Part shown: positions 1 to 5,665 of the stretch, in pieces
Position numbering within the stretch: the first letter of the stretch is position 1
Layout of the letters: each line of letters begins with the position of its first letter
DNA from: J088 sp003695505 [NCBI: Candidatus Dadabacteria bacterium]
GTDB lineage: Bacteria > J088
DNA length: 13,648 nucleotides
Assembly: GCA_003695505.1 (NCBI GenBank)
Contig: RFIY01000275.1
Span: 1 to 13,648, forward strand
Direction: 5' to 3'
The notes under the pieces: generated by a model
Databases searched by the model: none
The model's input: only the letters and a program-made list of their open reading frames with translations
What the model was told of the DNA's origin: nothing
Program-made: the position numbers and the translations under genes

Positions 1-163
1 GTACCCGATAGCCATCCGTCAACCGCTCGGCCACTGGTCGCCAGGCTTCGGCGAAGTCGAGATAGCCGTGTTGTATCAGCACGGTCGGGGCATCGGGCAC
101 AGGCGCCGGGTATTCGAGAACATTGAGCCGCAGGCCGGCGTGGTCGATCAGGTGCCTGCGCAT
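1..163 (-). CDS. alpha/beta hydrolase, N-terminal part (cut by window edge)
   Basis: Only the first 54 codons are in the window; the gene continues beyond base 1. The start ATG at 163-161 lies one base after the TGA of the antiporter gene, so it is almost certainly the next gene of the same transcript. The visible protein has a first beta strand ending in LIQHG at residues 30-34, followed by YLDFAEAWRPVAERL and then DGYRV. This is the usual opening of the alpha/beta-hydrolase fold: the HG dipeptide after strand beta-3 contributes to the oxyanion hole, followed by a W-x-P-V-A-x-x-L helix and the next strand. The catalytic nucleophile, acid and histidine would lie in the missing part, so the substrate cannot be judged and an enzyme subclass is not assignable. 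The assignment to the fold superfamily is fairly secure; anything finer is not. Confidence 0.72.
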   Translation of the reverse strand, partial: MRRHLIDHAGLRLNVLEYPAPVPDAPTVLIQHGYLDFAEAWRPVAERLTDGYRV

Positions 164-164
164 G

Positions 165-2459
165 TCAGAATACGGTCTCACCGGTGCGCCGGCGTTTGGC
201 CTTGCGAAGCAGGACGCGCAGCTCTTCTGGTCCGCGTGCACCGAGCCAGCCACGCTCGATCTGGTTGTCCTGAAAGATCTGGGCGATGGCCGACAGGGCT
301 TTCAGATGAAGGCTGCGGCGGTCACGAGAGGCCGCCGTCGCAAAAAAAGCGTGGACGGAGGCGGCTGAACCGTCATCCGAAGTCGCCATGGGGATACCGG
401 ATTGCGAGCGAACGATCACAAAACCGAACTGGTCACGTCCGGCGACGATGACGTGCGGCACCGCGAGTCCCGGAGCGAGGACCGTGCTGTCCGCCCGCTC
501 CCGGTCGCGCAGTCCGGCGAGAATGGATTCACGCGAGGCGCTGACCTGTTCGGCGAGGTGGTCGGCGATGATGCTGAAGCAGGTTTCCGCATCGGCCTGC
601 TCGTTGAGATCGAGGATCGTGGCGTTCTGAACGAGTGCGTCAAATTCATCTTCCGGAAGTTCCTCGCTCTGTGTGCGCAGGGCGACGCCATGAACGACGT
701 CCCCGGGTTCCAGGGTGTCGAATTCCTGGAAGAAGTAGCGTTGTCCCTGGCGTTCGACGACGAGCGGCAGTACCGGGCGCCGCACATAGAGGCGATCCAC
801 GAACTGATCTCGCGTCGCGCGCTGCTCCACCGGCCAGGTCTCGACGCGGGTACGGTCGTGCTCGATCCAGTGATCCCAGTCGTTCAGGTCGAAGGCGCCG
901 GGCGTAAACAGCTCGATCTGCAGGTCCTGCAGCAACGAATCCGTGTCGCTCCTTGCCCCTGTATCGACGTAGGCCCAGGCATGCGGCACGCGGAACAGCG
1001 TCGCTGCGTGCTGTGCGGCATAGACGTTGAGCTGCGTGTTCGGCGTGATCGCAATGAAATGCTCGGCCTGCCCGGCATTGGCTTCCTGGAGGATGTCTTC
1101 ATCCAGTGCGTTCCCGCAGACGGCCTCGAGTCCCGCCCTGGTCGCGGCTGCGCAATGTTCGGCATTGATGTCGATCACGACGACCGGGCGGGTTTCGGCC
1201 AGGGTCGACGCCAGCGTCAGCGCCGTCGGTGTGCCACCAACGATCACGATCTTGTCACGCAGTGACGCTTCGACGAGCTGATCGTGGCGGCGCAGCCAGC
1301 GCACGCCGACCTTGAGTCCGACCGGCACAAACGTCATCGAGGCTAGTGCGAGGAAGACCAGCGACGAAAAAATCGTACCGTCGATCAGGCCGGCTTCGAG
1401 CGCGACGCCGGCAATGACCAGATCAAGCGCGCCCCGCCCGTTCATGCCGACACCCAGCACGACGCCTTCGCGCCAGAACGAAAGATTGGGCACCCAGGCA
1501 AGCAGGACGCCGCACAGCTTCGCCGCAAACGCCACCGCGATCAATGCCAGCGGCAGACCGATATTACCCAGTACGGACAGGTCGACCGCGAAACCGGACT
1601 GTACAAAAAAGATCGGCGCCAGAAAGCCGATCGACAGATCGTGCACGAGCTCGCTCAGCTCATGGGACTGACGCAGGCCGACGAAGCGCTCATCGAAAAA
1701 CAGGCCGGCGAGAAAGGCGCCAAGCAGCGCGTGAAGTCCTGCCGTCTCGGCCATCTCGGCGTAACACAGTCCAACAAGCAGGACGATCGTAAACTGCGCC
1801 GTTCGGCCCGTGATGCCCAGCCGCTCCAGCGCCGGTCCGAGGCGCGGCAGAACAATCAGTCCGACGGCGATCGCCGCGGTAAAGAACACGAGGATCTTGC
1901 CGATCAGCGGCCAGGCCGTGGACCAGTGCAGGTCGGCAATGGCGCCACCGACGCTGGCGAGCGCAGTAAAAAGAATCAGCGCCAGGGTGTCCGAGACCAG
2001 TGCACCGGTCGTCAGAATGGTTGCCAGGCGTGTGTTCATCAGCCCCAGATCGACGAGCAGGCGACTGCCGACGGCCAGAGACGTGACACCGGCGGCACAG
2101 CCGGCGACCAGGGCGGTGCTTGCAGAAAAGCCTGTCGCGCGAAGCAATGCCGCGACCGCAATCAACGGGATCACAAAGCCGGTGACGGCGGCAAACAGCG
2201 CGAGCGGTCCGCTGCGCTGCATTTCGCGAATGTTGATCTCCATGCCGATGTACAGCATCATCAGAAAAACGCCGACTTCGCTGAGCACATAGACGCCGGC
2301 GTCCGGTTCGAGGATGCCAAGGATTGGAGGGCCGAACACGATTCCGGCGAGCAGTTCGCCGAGGATCGCCGGAAAGCCAAGGCGGCTCGCGATCGCGCCC
2401 ATGGTCCAGGCGCAGAACAGCACCAGCAGGATGTTGACGAACGAAAATTCGACAGCCAT
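165..2459 (-). CDS. CPA2-type cation:proton antiporter with RCK/TrkA and PTS EIIA domains
   Basis: A 764-residue inner-membrane antiporter predicted to exchange K+ or Na+ for protons. Residues 5-390 form a Na+/H+-exchanger domain with about 12 hydrophobic segments. Landmarks are the early FPAILGELLAGIVFGP loop, an Asp at 157 in ALVSDTLAL that is a candidate ion-binding residue, and the NGRGALDLVIAGVALEAGL stretch near 340-358 typical of CPA2 proteins. Residues 402-500 are a TrkA-N/RCK Rossmann domain ending strand 2 in VVVIDIN (Asp430). A TrkA-C-like stretch follows at about 540-600. Residues 610-755 resemble PTS EIIA of the fructose/nitrogen type, with the phosphorylatable His at 669 in LAPGLAVPHV and a typical HLKALSAIAQIFQD helix. 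KefB/KefC relatives usually stop after RCK, so the EIIA domain is an addition. The gene starts 2 nt after the exonuclease stop. The glycine-rich loop of RCK is altered (GGTPTA). Ion specificity is unknown. Confidence 0.93.
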   Translation of the reverse strand: MAVEFSFVNILLVLFCAWTMGAIASRLGFPAILGELLAGIVFGPPILGILEPDAGVYVLSEVGVFLMMLYIGMEINIREMQRSGPLALFAAVTGFVIPLIAVAALLRATGFSASTALVAGCAAGVTSLAVGSRLLVDLGLMNTRLATILTTGALVSDTLALILFTALASVGGAIADLHWSTAWPLIGKILVFFTAAIAVGLIVLPRLGPALERLGITGRTAQFTIVLLVGLCYAEMAETAGLHALLGAFLAGLFFDERFVGLRQSHELSELVHDLSIGFLAPIFFVQSGFAVDLSVLGNIGLPLALIAVAFAAKLCGVLLAWVPNLSFWREGVVLGVGMNGRGALDLVIAGVALEAGLIDGTIFSSLVFLALASMTFVPVGLKVGVRWLRRHDQLVEASLRDKIVIVGGTPTALTLASTLAETRPVVVIDINAEHCAAATRAGLEAVCGNALDEDILQEANAGQAEHFIAITPNTQLNVYAAQHAATLFRVPHAWAYVDTGARSDTDSLLQDLQIELFTPGAFDLNDWDHWIEHDRTRVETWPVEQRATRDQFVDRLYVRRPVLPLVVERQGQRYFFQEFDTLEPGDVVHGVALRTQSEELPEDEFDALVQNATILDLNEQADAETCFSIIADHLAEQVSASRESILAGLRDRERADSTVLAPGLAVPHVIVAGRDQFGFVIVRSQSGIPMATSDDGSAASVHAFFATAASRDRRSLHLKALSAIAQIFQDNQIERGWLGARGPEELRVLLRKAKRRRTGETVF

Positions 2460-2461
2460 AT

Positions 2462-3292
2462 TCAGGAATCGAGCTCCTCGGCCAGATGTCGGCGACTGCG
2501 GCCGGGGCGCCAGTCACGCAGGGCTTGTCCGTACGCCTGAACATCGTCGCGCGGGTCTGCCAGCAACATTTCGGTCAGGGTTGTCTGGATCCGCTCGAAG
2601 GTAAACGGGTCGAAGCGGCCGGTACTGTGTTGCCAGGCGACATAAAGCAGCAGCGTATTGAGCGCGTCGAGTTCGCAGTACGTCTCGACGATGTCCCATT
2701 CGTTGCGGGCGATGTGCTGAAAGACACGGTGCCCTTCCGTTACGGTTTTTCCCGGCAGACCGATGATCTGACACATTTCATCGAGCCCGACGCGATCCCC
2801 GCCGTACGAAGCCAGCACGTCCATCAGGTCGGTATGCAGGCTGCCATAGCGGTGCTGGTAGTTGTCCCACTTGTCACCGGCTGCGTAGTACGGTGATGCA
2901 TCGATGCCATGCAGCATCGCGCGGTAGCGGATCACGGGCAGGTCAAAGCTGTGACCGTTCCAGGAAACGAGCGTTGGATAGCCGCCACGGCGCAGGACGG
3001 TGAAAAATGCTTCGAGCAACGCGCCCTCGTCGAGCCGATCCTCGCCAATGCTGTCCAGCTTGAAGCGAACCTGACCGAGTTGTATGTCCAGCCAGGCGAT
3101 CGAAATGGTAACGATGCGGTGATATGGCGGCTTCAGAAAATCGGTGCGGCCATCGGTCTGTTCGAGGCGCTGGGCAAGCATCTGTTCGGCAACCTCGACG
3201 AAGCTGCCCTCGAAGCCGAACACACGCCGACCGACCTCGGTATCGGGGACGGTCTCGATGTCGAACGCCGCAATTGCGGTGTGAATACTCAT
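2462..3292 (-). CDS. PolB-like DEDDy 3'-5' exonuclease (DNA_pol_B_exo2 family)
   Basis: A 276-residue predicted cytosolic 3'-5' exonuclease of the RNase H-like fold, related to the proofreading domain of family B polymerases but without any polymerase domain. Exo I is FDIETVPD with Asp11 and Glu13. Exo II is VSWNGHSFDLPVIRYRA with Asp117. Exo III is YCELDALNTLLLY with Tyr205 and Asp209, giving the DEDDy arrangement that binds two metal ions. All catalytic positions are present, so the enzyme should be active. The substrate (DNA or RNA) is not known for this family. The start ATG overlaps the stop of the cyclic-nucleotide-binding gene in an ATGA, and the stop lies 2 nt before the antiporter start, so it sits in the middle of a coupled cluster. 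There is no clear Shine-Dalgarno at normal spacing, consistent with coupling. Confidence 0.9.
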   Translation of the reverse strand: MSIHTAIAAFDIETVPDTEVGRRVFGFEGSFVEVAEQMLAQRLEQTDGRTDFLKPPYHRIVTISIAWLDIQLGQVRFKLDSIGEDRLDEGALLEAFFTVLRRGGYPTLVSWNGHSFDLPVIRYRAMLHGIDASPYYAAGDKWDNYQHRYGSLHTDLMDVLASYGGDRVGLDEMCQIIGLPGKTVTEGHRVFQHIARNEWDIVETYCELDALNTLLLYVAWQHSTGRFDPFTFERIQTTLTEMLLADPRDDVQAYGQALRDWRPGRSRRHLAEELDS

Positions 3293-3837
3293 TCCAGATC
3301 GTCTACCTCGTCCATGCCGACGCTGACGAACCCGGGCGTCAGGTGACGCAGCCGTTCCTTGAGTTCCATGATCGACTTGTACGGCTGGGCGTAGATCTCG
3401 ATCAGGCGGTTGTTCGTATCGGCCAGCCGGTCACTCAGACTGCCGGCGATCCAGCGCATCACCTTGTAGGCCGCCGCGCTGCCGCTGCTGGCCAGCGCGT
3501 CGAGATCGCTGCCCTGCATTTCCCAGAGTACGGACGGGAAGATGGCCACGACCCTTGCGCTGCGGGGGGCATTGCGCAGGAAGGCCATTTCACCGATCAC
3601 GGTCGGCGCGTCCAGTTTCGCGAGCATTTCGTACTGGCCGGGTGTCGTTGCACGCTCGACCGAGATCCGGCCCAGATGCAGAAAGTAGCAGGACTGCCCT
3701 GGATCCCCTTCCGCGAACAGCTCTTCTCCGGGCGCGAGCTCGATCGTTTCGAGGCGCTCGGCAATCTGGTCCAGCTCTTCGGGGGTCAGGTCGGCGAAGA
3801 TCGGAAAACGTCTGAGGGTGACACGATCAGGCTGCAT
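3289..3837 (-). CDS. stand-alone cyclic-nucleotide-binding domain protein
   Basis: A 182-residue protein whose residues 8-115 form a Crp-like cyclic-nucleotide-binding beta roll. It begins LRRFPIFADLTPEELDQIAERL, contains PGEELFAEGDPG, and has the phosphate-binding cassette VIGEMAFLRNAPRSARVVA at about 80-98, with Glu83 and Arg92 at the positions that contact ribose and phosphate in CRP. Ligand binding (cAMP or cGMP) is therefore plausible. The rest, about 115-182, is helical and too short and unlike a winged helix to be a DNA-binding domain. This is not a CRP/FNR regulator but more likely a sensor or regulatory subunit. The start is supported by AGAGGA five bases upstream (3848-3843). It overlaps the end of the 500-residue gene by 11 bp and the exonuclease start by 4 bp. 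The most likely partner is the upstream unknown protein, by position only. Confidence 0.9.
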   Translation of the reverse strand: MQPDRVTLRRFPIFADLTPEELDQIAERLETIELAPGEELFAEGDPGQSCYFLHLGRISVERATTPGQYEMLAKLDAPTVIGEMAFLRNAPRSARVVAIFPSVLWEMQGSDLDALASSGSAAAYKVMRWIAGSLSDRLADTNNRLIEIYAQPYKSIMELKERLRHLTPGFVSVGMDEVDDLE

Positions 3838-5329
3838 CGGTGTCCTCTTGCCAGAAACGGTTCAACAGCGAACGCGCGTGGGCTTCGTCGAAGGGAACAT
3901 CGTGCAGGTCTGCGCGCTGATTGATATGACTGAGGGTGGTTTCGAGAAAAATGCGGAAATGCTCGAGGCTGCGACCCACTTCGCGGGCGCGGGCCGGGTT
4001 GTCGAAGGTCTCCTGCTCCAGGCGTTGCAGCCCCGAGATGAAATTCGCGAACGCTTCGTGGTCGGCGGCGCGGACGAGCTGGAAACTGGCTTCAACAAAA
4101 TAGGTCAGGAAGGCAAGCAGTCCGTCGAAGCGGCGCCGTCGTTCCGTTGCCGTGGCGTCTTCATCGCCAAAGAGCGCGATCATTCGCTTCAGCAGCTCGT
4201 GGAAGATCCAGATGTCTTCGCGCAATTTTCGCGACTGCTCGCGACGGCTGATGAAGTCGGTGAAGATGTCCTTCCCTTCGACATCGGGCAGGACGGTGTT
4301 GATCAGCAGGACAACGGTCTGTTGCAGAAAGGTATGCAGCAGTCCCTGCGTGGCTTCGAGCCCGGAACGCAGATGCGGCGTGCTGGTCGTCTGCGAGAAA
4401 TCGAGCAACAGTTGTTCAAAGACCTTGCGTGATTCGAGCGAAAGCTGAAATGCAAACGCATCGACGCGCTCCAGCAGCGCCGCTTCGGCCTCATTGGTCG
4501 CGCCGTTCGGGAAAAAACGTCGGGGCAGCGTCACCTCGAGGTATGGAATCAACGTGCGAAAATCACTGCGGAGCAGCGCCAGGTAGGGCAGTGCGTCGTA
4601 GAGCTCATCCCGCAGCGCCGCATCGGGCCGTAGCCAGCCGAGTACGCGAAGGTAACGATTCAGCGTCAGGATCAATACGCTCAGGGCCCGTCGCATTTCT
4701 TCTGACGGCGCGTCGCGGACGGCGTGTTGTAGCAACGGGTGCTCGACGCGATCGTAGACCACGTTGAACTGTCGCGACTTCAGCGGATTGAAGTAGCGGT
4801 TCTGCAGGATCATCGAGGTGTACTGGTGCCCAAGCGCGCGAAATGGATTCAGCGAAACGTGGTCCGCGGCCAGCAGACCGGAGCTGAGCTGGACGAGGCT
4901 GCGAAGGCCGATCTGCAGCAGGTACAGGCTTTCGAGCGGCGTTTCCTGCTGCAGGTGGCGTGCAAGCAATTGATCGCGCTCACTGTCGCTGACCAGCTCC
5001 GTTTCAACGTAGCTGCGAAACACGAAGGCAGAGGTGTCGGTTTCGTCGAGGACGCTCTGGGCCCACTGCAGCAACTGGCGCAGGAAGCGGTCAGCGACCT
5101 GGATCTCGATGCGCAGGTCGTCGCCGATCGAGACGTGGCCGCTGCGCCGGTGTGGATGGTTTTGCAGATTGAAAAACCGGTCCAGCGCGCGGATCGTCGT
5201 TTCGAACCGAAATAGCAGCGCGTCGGCGTCCTCAACGGGCACCGACGCCAGCCATTCGCGCTTGCGGCGCTCGATCCCGTCGTCGAATCCGTTGCGGGCG
5301 TCTTCTGGCAGTGCGTTATCCATTCGCAT
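3827..5329 (-). CDS. conserved-looking helical protein of unknown function, first gene of the minus-strand cluster
   Basis: A 500-residue protein I do not recognise. It has no signal peptide or convincing membrane helix and reads as almost entirely alpha-helical, rich in Leu, Arg, Glu and Asp. Hydrophobic helices include ESLYLLQIGLRSLVQLSSGLL (132-152), ALSVLILTLNRYLRVLGWL (215-233) and the stretch around 328-348. No Walker, HTH, zinc or catalytic motif is evident. It looks like a cytosolic helical-repeat or scaffold protein, but this is only an impression. It is the first gene of the tightly packed minus-strand cluster and overlaps the cyclic-nucleotide-binding gene by 11 bp, which suggests the two products act together. 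Two starts are possible, at 5329 and at 5323 (M3); neither has a strong Shine-Dalgarno. The long open frame, its coupling to recognised genes and its codon use in keeping with its neighbours make it a real gene. Confidence 0.85.
   Translation of the reverse strand: MRMDNALPEDARNGFDDGIERRKREWLASVPVEDADALLFRFETTIRALDRFFNLQNHPHRRSGHVSIGDDLRIEIQVADRFLRQLLQWAQSVLDETDTSAFVFRSYVETELVSDSERDQLLARHLQQETPLESLYLLQIGLRSLVQLSSGLLAADHVSLNPFRALGHQYTSMILQNRYFNPLKSRQFNVVYDRVEHPLLQHAVRDAPSEEMRRALSVLILTLNRYLRVLGWLRPDAALRDELYDALPYLALLRSDFRTLIPYLEVTLPRRFFPNGATNEAEAALLERVDAFAFQLSLESRKVFEQLLLDFSQTTSTPHLRSGLEATQGLLHTFLQQTVVLLINTVLPDVEGKDIFTDFISRREQSRKLREDIWIFHELLKRMIALFGDEDATATERRRRFDGLLAFLTYFVEASFQLVRAADHEAFANFISGLQRLEQETFDNPARAREVGRSLEHFRIFLETTLSHINQRADLHDVPFDEAHARSLLNRFWQEDTDAA
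3843..3848 (-). promoter_or_regulatory. ribosome binding site of the cyclic-nucleotide-binding gene
   Basis: AGAGGA on the minus strand, five bases before the ATG at 3837. It lies inside the coding end of the 500-residue gene and fixes the start despite the 11-bp overlap. Confidence 0.65.
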
Positions 5330-5347
5330 CCAGTATATCGGTACTGG
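5330..5347. repeat. inverted repeat CCAGTA-N6-TACTGG at the head of the minus-strand cluster
   Basis: A perfect 6+6 bp inverted repeat with a 6-nt spacer lies immediately upstream of the start at 5329. On the minus strand it contains TATACT (5337-5332), a good -10 look-alike, but that hexamer is only two bases before the ATG, so it could serve only a leaderless transcript or a start at 5323. The repeat has the geometry of a dimeric-regulator operator. Whether anything binds is unknown. Confidence 0.35.
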
Positions 5348-5380
5348 CTTTCCGTTATCCCGTGCCAGGGCGAGGCTCGC

Positions 5381-5409
5381 TTGCGGCGTCGCGGAACAGG
5401 CGTCACAAT
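5381..5409 (+). promoter_or_regulatory. weak candidate promoter for the lapA-like gene
   Basis: TTGCGG (5381-5386) and CACAAT (5404-5409) are separated by 17 bases. They match the sigma-70 hexamers at three and four of six positions. Transcription would begin near 5416, which fits translation from 5429 rather than from the earlier ATG at 5408. The match is poor and could be chance in this divergent 99-bp region. Confidence 0.25.
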
Positions 5410-5428
5410 GTTCGGCATGGGTGATTCA

Positions 5429-5665
5429 ATGACCAAACGCCTCTGGCGCGCGCTCGGTCTTCGCGGAACGCTGGTCGTGTTTCTGTTGCTGCTGGTTGGC
5501 ATCGTCGGCCTGCAGAACATGGAGCCGTTCGATATCGACTTTCTGTTCTGGGACCTGATCCAGGTGTCCAAACTGTACTTCATCCTCGCCGATTTCGGAC
5601 TCGGGATCATCGCCGGGTTGTTGATCGGCTGGATGCTGATGCGCAGGCCCGGGCGCAGCGAATGA
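5429..5665 (+). CDS. lapA: LapA-family (DUF1049) inner-membrane protein
   Basis: A small protein (78 residues from this start) with the LapA layout. It has a short basic N-terminus, a membrane helix at about 13-28 (GTLVVFLLLLVGIVGL), the conserved QNMEPFDIDFLFWDL linker, then a second helix at about 50-71 (LYFILADFGLGIIAGLLIGWML) and a short basic tail. In E. coli LapA works with LapB in lipopolysaccharide assembly and in regulating LpxC turnover at the inner membrane; that role is known for the family and inferred here. No lapB-like TPR gene follows, unlike the usual lapAB pair. The start is ambiguous: ATGs at 5408, 5417 and 5429 are in frame. I prefer 5429 for its GGGTG at five bases upstream and its fit to family length. 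The stop overlaps the next gene as ATGA. Confidence 0.8.
   Translation: MTKRLWRALGLRGTLVVFLLLLVGIVGLQNMEPFDIDFLFWDLIQVSKLYFILADFGLGIIAGLLIGWMLMRRPGRSE

Noticed and set aside
402-1265. A 287-codon plus-strand open frame within the antiporter region
   Set aside because: It lies wholly inside the antiporter gene on the opposite strand, has no recognisable domain and no ribosome binding site; long antisense frames are expected in GC-rich DNA.
1641-2540. A 299-codon plus-strand open frame
   Set aside because: It is antisense to the antiporter membrane domain and its product is unusually rich in Arg, Gln, Asp and Lys, as expected from reading hydrophobic codons backwards.
3289-3837. A CRP/FNR-type transcription factor
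   Set aside because: The cyclic-nucleotide domain is convincing, but there is no helix-turn-helix and too little C-terminal sequence to hold one.
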